26,098 nt of DNA from Dimargaris cristalligena (Eukaryota; Kickxellomycota; Dimargaritomycetes; Dimargaritales; Dimargaritaceae): NCBI GenBank assembly GCA_027576995.1, contig JANBQC010000404.1, forward strand, positions 1 to 26,098, given 5' to 3'. Under the pieces are notes generated by a model. That model ran no database searches and was not told the origin of the DNA. It saw only the letters and a list, made by a program, of their open reading frames with translations. This document shows positions 11,704-22,333 of this stretch, piece after piece. The translations under genes and the position numbers were made by a program. Every line of letters begins with the position of its first letter. Within the stretch, counting starts at the first letter, position 1.

Positions 11704-14147
11704 AGCGGGCCGGTTGCTAAAGGGGACACGCAAGCACTAGAGGAGTATATCGGCAACTCGACAATATAGTATCTATAAAGAACTAAAACACCGAGGGAGG
11801 GAGGAATGGTATGGTATGGATGTCGTGAGGAGAAGTAGACCATGTCCACATGGAGGACTGAATTGAATAGAGTACATAGGCTGCTGGACCTCGCGTTCGC
11901 ACACTAATGGTCAAAAGCAGGCCTCGAAAGTCCCCGAAACTGCCTCTGGCTCAGGTAATCCTAGAGCTAGGGGAGGTTGGGATTGGGTATTGGGTATTGG
12001 TTACAGACGGTAGCTGGCCATTCACTCAGTGACTGTGTATTAGAAATATTTAAAGACATTGCTACAGCACCATTTACAGCTGATTTTGATATCCCACCCA
12101 TTCTGAGACGGGCCTACTTCCTAAGATCTAGAATATGCCTCGCCTCAGTATATTTGTCGGTATTATCGGTGGCACCAGTAAGTTGTTGATTCAGATGAAA
12201 TCTATAGATAATCACATGAGGTATCGGAATTTAAGGACCCCAACAAATAGCGCGATCTCAAGAGATTAGCGCCATAGTGATAAACAGTTGGGTAGAATCC
12301 ATCACTTGATGGACGTACTAGTGTGTTGGCAAGAAGGCGGGCTGCCTTTACCTTCAGGCTGAGGGAGCTCATGGATTGCGTATATTTCCTTGGTGGTAGC
12401 GGGCTATTCTATGCTTATAGGAAATCTCTTCACCGCACCATTCCCGATTAAAGCACTCGGTATTTTTGGCACCAAGAGCGATGTCCATGTTTATAGGCTA
12501 GCTGGTAAAAAGACTCACCGCATCCTCACCATATACGAGAAGATCGGGAATTCCCCAAATGCTGTTTGGCTACTGGCCATTTTATTTTAATAAGGTCCTG
12601 TATTTTATATCCGACGGTTTTCCTGCTATTAAGAAAGTGTGGTACCCTTACTGAGTAGACCAAGACCCATCGCGAAGTGCGTCAGGAAGGCTTGGAATCG
12701 ATATCAAAGCAAAAGATAAAATGTTGGCATATTCAGTGATACCCCATACATGCCTATAAACTTAGCTTATAGAATGTCCCATGGGTACAGCTGGTATACC
12801 CAAAGGGAGATGAATTCCACTGACGACCTTTTGAGCATTTTGAAAGGAATTGCCGAAGGATATAGGGGCTAAAAGTCCGCTAATACCATTCGGGATACTA
12901 GAGATATTGGGTTATCTCACCATAGGGCGGGAATCATATAGGTGGAATTCGGCCCAGCTGTATAAGGTTTTAAATGGTAAGTGTATGGGATAATATATAG
13001 GAGATTTATTTTTAACCAGTAGTATTTGCTTCATCTAACGGATTTTTCGTTATACAGCTCGGTTGAACCTCTCCCATATTGAGATGTTTAGCCATACCAA
13101 TTTTGACAATACACATGTACGGATGAGTTTACGGCATACCAGTTGCCCATCATCCTTACTGTCCTAATTCAGAATGGCATCCATAGTTATATTTTATTAT
13201 ATTATTTTTATTAAAAAATTAAAGAAAATTGCTCACTTCGTTTTGAGTATTCGTTAGCCATAGGAATTTCCGGACCCGATCAACCCCGGATAATGCGCGA
13301 TGGTGGGTGCCACGGGAAAGTTGATGTTTATGAAACGGGCTGTACTATTACAATGTAGCCATCACTTAACATTGGATCCATTGATGGTGTGAAAAGCCAC
13401 ATTTTCGTCGCATTGTGTCGCGCATAAAGTGATTCTTATATGGCTCGTTCAGTTCGGATCATACCCCCGAACCAAGGTGCAGGCAAGGGTAGGACCATGT
13501 AATACCGGCATTAGAATTAAAAATCTAGGTTGAACGCAGGGCTGCGATGCCGTGGCCAGCTAATAACCGGTAGCTACCCAACCTCAAGAAAGTGGTTGAT
13601 TCCCCAATGAGGGGTTTTTTTCTAGTATCGAGCGGTCTACATCCCGGCGAATTTATGGCTTGCCAAGTGTTTCTGCGTTGGGCAGTCTCGATGCCTTTCC
13701 TTATAACGGGGGATTATTAGGACGCCACGAGAACGGCAGCACCCCACGCCCTCCTCCTCCTCCCCATGTGTGTACATGCTAAAAATATGATTTTAGTTAA
13801 TTGGAGTGAAGCACATTGCCGTCACTGATTTTAAACTGCGTCAGTTTTGCCGATAAGGCTGTTCTTGAGCCATCGCCCCTTTTCAATCAGCCCTCCTGAT
13901 CCAGGAGCCAACGAATGATCGAAGGGGCTTGAAACAAACGCGGGCCAAAGTTTATTGACACTAGCTCCGTTCACGAAGGGTGGCCAAATATGTGAGTAGT
14001 TTCGCCACCTCAAGTGGGAGATAGTAAGTCATTACCATGGAGCATGGGGGGATAATAGAAACCCCAATGAAGGAACCACTGCGGTTCGGATGCAGGCGGC
14101 AACTGGCCGTTGGGTAAGTGGGATGCGAAGGAAGGGTTTTGGCTGGT

Positions 14148-14158
14148 GGGGGGGGGGG
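14148..14158. repeat. G11 homopolymer
   Basis: Eleven consecutive G residues on the plus strand, in non-coding DNA. Similar runs occur at 20510-20518 (G9) and 23087-23099 (G13), with a C run at 22356-22365 (C10). Confidence 0.9.
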
Positions 14159-14525
14159 CTTTTGATTATCCTAGCCGGCGGCGATTAATTGCATTGATGA
14201 GCAAGTAAGTGGGGGCTTCAGCAGAAAGTACGTCAACCCCATGAAACACTCGGACCATGGATAGGAGGGCGAGATAAAAATAGAACAGCCCGGATCTCGG
14301 GATTCACAAGCTAAGTAGGTGAAGGGGGCTGCGGGTCAGCAGGTTGCCAAGCTCATAATATGCGTAGGCAAATGACTTGCACCAGCAGGACGCTTAATTT
14401 GATTGTGAGGGCGACAGTGTAGCTGGGGACTCCCCAAGGAAAAAGGATTGGGGGAAGACTTTCGGTAAAAATAGGACAGTGTCTGACCAATCCGTACCGA
14501 TAGTTGGGTACTGGGACGATCACTT

Positions 14526-14590
14526 GCCCAATGATCGCGAGTCATTGGGCTCTCCTGGGGTCAGCCCCTAGGATTGGTGATGCCTATCAC
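14526..14590. other. Cluster of three short hairpins
   Basis: Three inverted repeats follow one another closely. The first has perfect 9-bp arms, GCCCAATGA (14526-14534) and TCATTGGGC (14542-14550), with a 7-base loop. The second is GGGG-TCAG-CCCC (14557-14568). The third is GTGAT-GCCT-ATCAC (14577-14590). This may be a structured RNA or a protein-binding site, or chance. No transcription signals distinguish these. Confidence 0.45.
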
Positions 14591-15061
14591 TACTGACGGA
14601 CCCCCTTTCCCTCCATGTTACTCACCCGGTCCAATAAATAGGACGAAATAGTAAAGCCCGGCGTGTCGCGAGACTCTGGAGAACAGTGGTGGAGCCGTTT
14701 AATACGCTACTGCTTCAGGTAGTAAAAATAATGTTGCCTCTATTGGTGCCATATATGAGGGGTGGTGGTGAGTGGCCCGCCTTCCAGTATTCGTTACCGA
14801 TGTTTCGAATTTGGATCCGTCAATATAAGTGACAGCCGGTCCATTGTTGGTTCTCCTCCTTCCTTCATTGTTTTCTTATATCTATTTTTTTTCGCATTGT
14901 CAATAATTCTATGCATGCCGACTCCCGAATCAAATATTCAAACTATCAAAAAACCCATTTTATTATTACAGACCATCTCGGTAGTATAGTCTTAGCCGCC
15001 AATTCTGGTTCTCATGGCCAGCTAGTCTGCGGGATTTTCCATTGAGTGGTTTATATTATTC

Positions 15062-15106
15062 AAGTATTAATACTTATTTAGTGGAGGCCATTGTTGTTTA
15101 AACAAC
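15062..15106. promoter_or_regulatory. Paired 14-bp perfect palindromes
   Basis: AAGTATTAATACTT (15062-15075) and GTTGTTTAAACAAC (15093-15106) are each perfectly self-complementary over 14 bp. Their centres are 31 bp apart, close to three helical turns. They sit about 1.25 kb upstream of the RhoGAP start, at the edge of its pyrimidine-rich leader. Each could be a site for a dimeric DNA-binding protein. The sequences differ, so if functional they need not bind the same protein. Regulatory function is inference. Confidence 0.35.
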
Positions 15107-15159
15107 CACCGCCACCTTGTTCCCGTACAACAAACCATTAGCATTATCCAGTATTCAAG

Positions 15160-15860
15160 GGCCCCAAACGCACTCTGGCAGGAGTCGTTTTCCCCACACT
15201 CACTGACACTGAACCTTCCTCACAATAGGGCTTGGTATAGCGTAGCGCATTTGCACAGCTAGCCCGCTCCACCCGGGTTCCCACTGTTCAGTGTGCCGTG
15301 GCCGTGTGTGAGTTCACTTGGTCTCGCGCTCTCCTTTCTTTCTCTTCCTTATTTCCTTGTTTTGCTCCTTCCTTCCTTCCTTCCCCCCGCTCACTCGTCT
15401 ATTATTTATCCGCAAACTGCTATCTCTCCTTTGGCTCCTTCTCGTGGCCCGCCTTGTCCGACGTTACCTGAATTACCGCCCGTCCGACTTTCCACATTGA
15501 AGTTAGTCTCCGGCCGATAGCCAGTACCACCACTACCAGTCACAAGGCTTGTTGACATTGCTACTGTTCGTGCCTTTTTTTATATATTTTATATTAAGCC
15601 ACCGCCGACTCCTGGTCACTCGTAATGCCCCTTGAATTGCGCTGCTTCCGTATTCACCGCGTACCGTTTCGCCTCCCCTTATACACCTTTTCAAACCGAC
15701 CGACGCGCCACCGCCTTCCCGTAGCGGTCCCTTCCCTAGCGCGCCTTCGTCCCCGTTTAGCTTGGTGGCATTAGTTGTCTGCCTTGCGTTATTATTGTTT
15801 CCAGCCGCCCCTTCGGTTCCGTGCCGCCCATCTCGTCACCCATCGCGTTTTCTGTGGGTA
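15160..15860 (+). promoter_or_regulatory. Pyrimidine-rich upstream region of RhoGAP gene
   Basis: The plus strand is strongly enriched in C and T, for example the TCCTTCCTTCC run around 15366. The bias resumes at about 16180-16360, just before the RhoGAP start. This is typical of promoter or 5' leader DNA in many fungi. A possible 5' UTR intron can be drawn from GTAGGT at 15858 to an AG at 16348. A 49-codon upstream ATG frame (15625-15774) would lie in that leader. Which parts are transcribed cannot be told from sequence. Confidence 0.35.
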
Positions 15861-15873
15861 GGTTATATGCATA

Positions 15874-15876
<3 letters not shown>

Positions 15877-15904
<28 letters not shown>
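15877..15904. repeat. (AT)14 microsatellite
   Basis: Fourteen uninterrupted AT dinucleotides, preceded by two ATATGC units. The array and this preface form an AT-rich palindromic segment upstream of the RhoGAP gene. Other dinucleotide arrays sit inside introns: (TA)9 at 16905-16922, (TG)n at 20991-21006 and (CT)9 at 21205-21222. Confidence 0.9.
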
Positions 15905-16257
15905 GCTGAGGGTTAGGGTAGTGAAGGTAGCATTCCGAAAGAGGCCTTCACAATGCCTTGAGTTTGGGTTGTATGCGTGGGTATAACGAACCCTTGTTGC
16001 AAGAGGGGGAGGGGGCACTAATATTAATTCTAGTCAAGCGGGAGGGTGTAATCGGGGACAGGCATCGAATATCCCTGCGTTAGAGCGCCCGTCCATGCCT
16101 GGAGTGTGGTGGATTCTTACTGCAACCGAAGTTACGGACTGTATTCTCTCCCGAATACGTGAATGTATGAATGGTCCTGGCTTGGAGTCCCCCCAACCCT
16201 ATTGCCACTCCTTCCTTCCCACCTCGGGACTCCCCCCCGCACGGCTTTTACCCATCC

Positions 16258-16265
16258 TATATAAT
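16258..16265 (+). promoter_or_regulatory. TATA-like element of RhoGAP gene
   Basis: TATATAAT lies 98 bases upstream of the chosen ATG (16363), surrounded by pyrimidine-rich sequence. If it is the TATA box, transcription starts near 16290. This favours the 16363 start over the upstream in-frame ATG at 16171. It would instead lie within an intron if the 5' UTR intron 15858-16348 is real. Confidence 0.35.
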
Positions 16266-16362
16266 GGCCCGATTTTTTCCATACCCCCTTCTCCAGCCAT
16301 CACTCACCCCTTACTACTTACTCATGTGTTATTCCCCCTCCATCTCAGACCCGGGCTCTAGC

Positions 16363-19087
16363 ATGTCCCTCACAGCCCCTCCACCACACCCTCCTGGTGC
16401 CTACCATCCGGCGTCCTCGCTTCGGGTTCCTAACTCCACACTCGCCCCTCTGATAAGCAACAAACCTCCCCTGACCGACCCCGCTACGAGTCACTCCTCG
16501 ACCTCCAAAAAGCGCTCCCCATTCAAGCGCTTTATCACCGTCATTAAAACCAAGCTTAAACTCAATGTCCCCCGTTCCATAAGCGACTCCCATGATTTCG
16601 AGCACACCCCGACCGTCTTTGGCGTTCCGCTCAGCCAGTCACTCCAGTATGCCGGGTCGCTCGTCGATATAAAGGCCCCCGGACTGACCCGTGCCTGTCT
16701 CCCTATGCTCATCACCATCTGCGGCCAATTCCTAAGTGACAATGGTAAGTGTGGTCCTTCAACTCATTACTAATAATACCAACCTGTGTATCCCGCCCCT
16801 TTCGGGATGTGTCAATCACCACCGGCTCCTCCCACAGTTCTTCCATTTAACAGGCCACCCATTAATCAATGAGTCCCATCGGGATGGTGTGATGCTATTT
16901 TATTTATATATATATATATATATTCAATCTAGGCACCAACACTGTAGGCATCTTCCGTGTCAGTGGTTCACTCCGGCGAATCCAAGAGATTCATCAGTCC
17001 TTCGACAGCGCCCCCGAGTATGGTGCTGACCTGGACTTTTCCCGGTACACCGTCCATGACGTGGCCTCCATTTTCCGCCGCTACTTAACCCTCCTACCCG
17101 AACCGGTGATTCCCGTGGCCGATTATTATTTATTCCGAGAAGCTCTGGGTACGTATTAAATAGCGTTTTGCCGAGGAATACTTGTGTATCTACTGTGAGT
17201 CCGTGGAATTTCTGAAGAAAAACCATTGGCCGGATCAGCTTAACACTTAACTCGTTACTAATCACCTTTGAGGTATACATCAACTATACAAACCCCTCTC
17301 CCGGCACAACACTAGACCTCTCCGAGACGAGCTCGCTTGCCAATCAAGTTGATGCCTTTCGCAAGCTACTCGCCAATCTCCCCGAGGCCGAGCGTCTCGT
17401 ACTCTTATACGTCATATCACTTCTCGGCCATTTTGCCCGCTTCTCGGAGCAGACGCGTATGGACATCCCCAACCTGGCTGCTATATTCCAGCCAGGCCTA
17501 CTCGTCCACCCGCTACACACCCTGACCCCGGAAGAGTACAAGCGATCCCAAAAAGTCATTGAATTTCTCATTACCCACCACGAAAATTTTGTGATTCCCT
17601 TCCCGTCCATCACCCTCCTTTCCCCTCCGTCCTCCGGCGATGCCGGATCCGAAGTAGGCTCTGTTGGCGACTCGCAAGGTGCTGTTGGGGATACCCCGGC
17701 GGCGGATAGTGTCAAGGGCCTGGGTCCATCCACCCGGTCGTCACGCAAAAACCACTACCAATCCACGCGCCAGCCCCAGAGCCACCTGCCTCGTCCCAAG
17801 TCCGACTATATCCTTGATGAAGAAGTATCCCCCACCGCACTGGCTCAGAAACTCTCCCGGGCCGCTTCGTCTCCCTCCAACGCCACTCTCAGCACTGGTA
17901 ATATGAGCCGAGTCCGGCGGGGCCGGGGTATCCGGGAAAATATTAACGGCCCCCCCAATATCCGGCGGGCCGTGACCGACTACCTGTACAACCAATCCCG
18001 GAACGTATCCAACAACGGCAGTTTAGGATCCGCGGGTCAGCGAACGCCTTTCCAACCCCAGCCCCACATTGCCCCACCCCCAGGGTCTTCGTTGGTGCCT
18101 CCCAGTGGATTCGGTCCCAGTAATCGTCTAAAACGGTCGCCCAAGACTTTGTATACATCCGTGGGTCGGGGTACCAATGTGGTCTTTTCGACCCAGCCCC
18201 AACAGATTGTAGCCGACGGCTTGCTTGAAGGAGGTGGTAGCGAAAATAGGGCTATCCCCCGGCCGGCCCGGCGTAAAGGCTCCCCCTGGGAAATTTCTTC
18301 AAAAGACCCATCCCGTCCCCATAGCCAGGTCGTCCTCTACCCCGTGGGCTCCAACGCCCAGCTGTCCAACTCACCCATCCCAGCCAGCGATGCTAATGCC
18401 CTCGCACGGTCTCCCTCCGCCGACCTTATTCGGGAGGACCCTATGCTTGGCGCTAACCTCCCCCAATTAACCCCATCCAACGACACGACCACCCCACCCG
18501 CCAATTTTGAATCATCTCGTTCCCCACAGGCGTCCGTCACTATTCAAGTCCCTGACTCGCCGGGGGATACAGTACCTCTGGCCTTTGTCAAGGCCCGGTC
18601 AACCATAACCACCAGTGATCCCAGTCCCCTTCGGCCGCTTCCGCTGAATGGCCCGAGAAGTTACCCAGAGGAAGTCCGTTTGGCGGCTGCTGAACCGGCC
18701 CAGCCCAAGGAAAAATCCGGATTTACTCTATTCGGTAGACAGGTCAGTCTATACGGTAGTATGCCCAACCCCAATCCCGCCTCCTCCGAGGCCAAATACA
18801 CTGCGACTACCCCTGCCGCCGAGGCTGTGGAGTCTCCCACCGCCTCTATGGCTCCCCCACTAATCACTCGGCGACTCTCTCGGGACGCCCGCAGCACCTT
18901 CGGCCAGGCCCCCAGTTTTTCGACGTCCTTGCTTCGGTCGGATACCTCCCAGCTGGTCGATGATAGCCTAGACGCCCATTTGGCCAGCACCAGCTTTACC
19001 GGCACTAACCCCACCGACCCCCTTCATTCGTTGACATTTCACCCCCGTGTCCCGGATTCTTATGACGACCCCGCTTCTGCTAAATAG
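16363..19087 (+). CDS. RhoGAP protein, Sac7/Bag7-like
   Basis: GTPase-activating protein for a Rho-type GTPase, closest in layout to fungal Sac7/Bag7, which act on Rho1 in actin and cell-wall control. Exons are 16363-16744, 16933-17148 and 17316-19087, giving 789 residues with all phases consistent. The N-terminus is short and basic (KKRSPFKRF). The RhoGAP domain spans about residues 85-293: VFGVPLSQSLQYA, GIFRVSGSLRRIQ with the arginine finger at R136, YTVHDVASIFRRYL, LLPEPVIP, and NLAAIFQPGLL with the conserved Asn at N252. Residues from about 300 to the end are a Ser/Pro-rich, probably disordered tail without a recognised domain. Intron 1 has a (TA)9 tract before its TCTAG acceptor. For intron 2, the AG at 17272 follows a perfect TTACTAAT branch site but puts exon 3 out of phase with the GTACGT donor at 17149, so the AG at 17315 was chosen. 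An in-frame ATG at 16171 could add 64 residues. The exact Rho target is inference. Confidence 0.9.
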
Positions 19088-20757
19088 TGAGGGATACTCT
19101 CCGTACCTCTCTTACTAACCCTCTTACCTGCTGTTAAAGTTGTTCCCTTCTTTACCCTAATCATTTGTCCAGTTTATTGCTCTCTTATCCCCCTTGTGTA
19201 ATTCATTCTTATTCTACCATTTAATATCGGTGCTACATTGGCATACTGGATATTCACCATGCTGTTTTTTTACTCTATTATTTCACTCGGTATTTTTATA
19301 TTACATGGTCCTTGTTCAGTCTAGGGCCATGGTGATGACTAGTTTGGGGGGTAGACCTTACTACACGCTACCTTCCATTGTTTCTTTGTATGACTATAGG
19401 ATTCATTTCGGCTATACTTACCCCATATTTGATTGATATGCTCTTATATGCCCTGTTTTGTCACTTGATGGCCTTTGATCGGCTGTGCAAAAGGTCCCTT
19501 ATTACATACTTGTTTTTATTTTTATGTTTTAGTACACCACTTTGCTATTATTTTTAGTGCTTGAGGTTCCCCAGTCGGCTATTTTACTAATAAATATTAT
19601 GGTTGAATTTTAGGTTCTATGGTTTTAATGGGGGTGAAGTCCGCAATCGTAAATGCGGCTCATAATGCATTACTAACGAGGAAATAGATGGGGCGTTTGT
19701 ATCTAGTTAATAAGAAACCAATCCGGCAAAACGAATTGTGATTACATAATCAGGATAGATTTATTCCGTATGAAAATTGACCCCACAATGACTTGCTTCC
19801 AGTCAGTACATGGACCAATATGTATATGGCAGATATTCATCCAGGCTGTATAACGAATAATCCATTTGATGAGGTAAATATTACTGGTCAAAAGTTATTC
19901 TCCCACATATTATCCCATACACATATTGTGTAAAATCTTATACAGTTGGGTTGAAGTTCACCCATTTGATGAAGCCAGATGGATGATGTTGTCTGCATCA
20001 TTAGAGCGATGGACGGGAAGGTTTGATGGCCACTGGACCAAAACAATGCAACTAATACTACTTGCTCGGGAAATCATCTATAGTTTGGGGTATACTATTA
20101 GTAACTTCTTAAAAAATGCTTCTATAGGCTAAATTGATACAACTGTTTTTGAAGTAGATCAATTAGGCCATTTTTGCTTTACTCTAAACCATTGGAATAC
20201 GGTATGTTATTTTTTGTATGTAAAACGCCAAGCGATACTTAGATAGGTTAAGCGTGGATTCACTGCGACTAATTGACCATCCCTGTACTTCTTAAGATAC
20301 ACACGCCAACCCCAGACCATTGAACAATACGGTGGTAGACCTAAGTATATAGTAATTGAATAGTGAAGGGGCCCGAAGGTAATCTCATTGATGGTAGTGG
20401 TCCCGAAATAGTATTGGCACATTCCGACTGTCTAGACGTCCCTACCTACTTCTTGGCTTGTGAAGAAGAGAGGGAGTCTGACCAACCGAAACCCCCCACG
20501 TTCCGCATAGGGGGGGGGTTCTACCTACCTGTCAACTCTCCTCCATTCCGACTCCTGAACTTTTCCGTTTACCATTCGTTTTCCTAGTTGTTGGCTCAGT
20601 CTTACTAGGAGGTAGAGAAGAGAACCCTTTCCATACTTCTTTTACTATAGACCCTTCGGGATTGTGTCTCTCCCACTACACCCTCTATATACTCAATTTT
20701 TAAATATTCTCACCCCAAACACATCACTTCTCCGCCCGGCGACCGCCTTACCTCATA
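19088..20757. other. Intergenic region, no supported gene
   Basis: This holds the 3' end of the RhoGAP gene and the promoter of PEX7. An AATAAA near 19590 is a possible polyadenylation signal. Open frames here are short and unrecognised, and several open only with GTG. A G9 run lies at 20510-20518. The last 200 bases before PEX7 are pyrimidine-rich on the plus strand with a weak TATATACT near 20686. Confidence 0.6.
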
Positions 20758-22333
20758 ATGCACGGTTGCCGTACGGCCGGGTTTAATGGCTACAGCGTGC
20801 AATTCAGCCCCTTTTATGAGCACGTCATTGCTTGCGCGGGGGCGGCCAATTTTGGGTTGGTGGGAAACGGTAGACTGACGGTGGCCACCGACTTGCCCAA
20901 CAACGACCTTCGAATTGACCACCAGTAAGTATTGCCTAGAAGGGGAAGGTGGGCAAGAGCAGGGAGAATGAGAGAGCGAATGTATGTATATGCGTGTGTG
21001 TGTGTGAGGAGGGATAGTACTATGGTAGTACTCCAGTTTCCTACCCACTCGAATATTAGGCTAGATTATTACACTTCTTCATTGTCAAACAACGTCTTCA
21101 GCCCAGGCTGATAGTGGAATAAGAGCACTGGACTGGGACGGGCCGTATTCCTGGTGTAACGGTGCCGATACGACCGGACCGTCCCTTACACAACCAGTCT
21201 AGGACTCTCTCTCTCTCTCTCTAAATACCCATGTTTTAATACAATTACAATACACACCATGCCCCTTGTTGATACACATCCACTGTCCACTCCCCTCTCC
21301 AACGGGACTCTAGATACGACACCCAGGACGGCACTTTTGACTGCAGCTGGAACGAACTCAACGAAAACCAAATCGCCAGTTGTGGGGGCGATGGTTCGAT
21401 CAAGCTCTGGGACCTGACCATCCCCAACCAGCCCATCCGTAACTGGCGGGAACACCAACGGGAGATTTTTTCGGTGGAGTGGAATTATACCAAAAAAGAC
21501 ACCTTTCTCACCGGGTCTTGGGATACCTCCATTAAACTCGTAAGTCCTGTCTCCGAGAGGTATTTCCCCAATCTATACGGCCCATGTCCGTGTCGTAAAT
21601 GGACAGTGCCGGAAAATCCTTTAGCCTGAGCTGGAGCTGAGATGGGTGATGATACCCTCCCCTAATTTGGATCTGGGGTTACCCGATATATGTTATGTGC
21701 GAAGATAAATTCTAACTAATACCTGCCCTGTCCTGCTCTATTCTTTCAACCCCTTCCTGCCCACACCATGGCCTGATTCAGTGGCGGCCCGACCAGCTAG
21801 TATCACAGAGTACATGGTCCGAGCATACCCAGTGTGTTTATTCTGTGAGTTGGTGTCCTCATCAACTGGACACCTTCGCTTCAGCTTCGGGTGACCTGAC
21901 GGTGAAACTATGGGATGTCAAGAGTCCCCGGTCCACCGCCACTATTCCCGCCCACTCCCACGAAGTATTAAGTGTGGATTGGAATAAATACCGCCCCCAT
22001 ATCTTGGCCTCTAGTTCGGCCGACAAGAGCATTCGCATCTGGGACGCCCGTAATACCCGTCGGGCCATGGACACTTTCCTGGGGCATGACTATGCCGTGC
22101 GGCGCGTTAAATTCTCCCCCCACCAGGACAATCTGCTGGCTTCGGCGTCGTACGATATGACCACCCGAATCTGGGATCTTAACAACCCCTTGGGTCAGCC
22201 CCAGAGACTGGTGCTAGACTACCATACCGAATTCGTCTTTGGGGTCGATTTCAACTTGTATGTGCCTGGTCAAATGGCCACTTGTGCGTGGGACGAGCAA
22301 GTAGTAATTTCCCAGCTGCCTTCGCTCTCCTAA
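20758..22333 (+). CDS. PEX7: Pex7, peroxisomal PTS2 import receptor
   Basis: Soluble WD40 receptor that binds the N-terminal PTS2 signal of matrix enzymes in the cytosol and, with a co-receptor of the Pex20/Pex21 or Pex5L type, delivers them to the peroxisomal docking complex. Exons are 20758-20924, 21314-21539 and 21782-22333, giving 314 residues, within the usual 315-375 range or just below. The N-terminus is diagnostic: GFNGYSVQFSPFYEH then AANFGLVGNGRL (about residues 29-40). It is followed by YDTQDGTFDCSW (57-68) and at least six WD repeats, with GDGSIKLWDL, GSWDTSIKLW, SGDLTVKLWDV, SADKSIRIWDA and SYDMTTRIWDL ending blades. The exon 2-3 junction falls between Leu131 and Trp132 of the IKLW motif. 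Intron 1 (20925-21313, 389 bases, GTAAGT, phase 2) carries TG and CT dinucleotide arrays. Intron 2 (21540-21781) is phase 0. No catalytic residues are expected. Identification is firm. Confidence 0.95.
20991..21222. repeat. TG and CT microsatellites in PEX7 intron 1
   Basis: A TG-rich dinucleotide run (20991-21006) and a perfect (CT)9 (21205-21222) lie in the first PEX7 intron. A perfect 7-bp inverted repeat, AGTACTA-TGG-TAGTACT, lies between them at 21016-21032. These explain part of the unusual length of the intron. Confidence 0.8.

Larger units (their letters stand above)
11704..15160. other. Long intergenic region, no supported gene
   Basis: This spacer lies between the 5' end of Iml1 and the divergent RhoGAP gene. 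No open frame exceeds about 75 codons and none is recognisable. It contains a run of 11 G (14148-14158), three closely spaced hairpins (14526-14590), a small hairpin followed by seven T (13602-13620) and two perfect palindromes near its right end (15062-15106). The Iml1 promoter must lie just right of 11703. A weak TTTATAGA on the minus strand near 11770 is the only TATA-like candidate. Confidence 0.6.

Noticed and set aside
17271..17272. AG after TTACTAATCACCTTTG as RhoGAP exon 3 acceptor
   Set aside because: It joins out of phase with the only good donor (17149) and gives an early stop. The AG at 17315 restores the RhoGAP frame.
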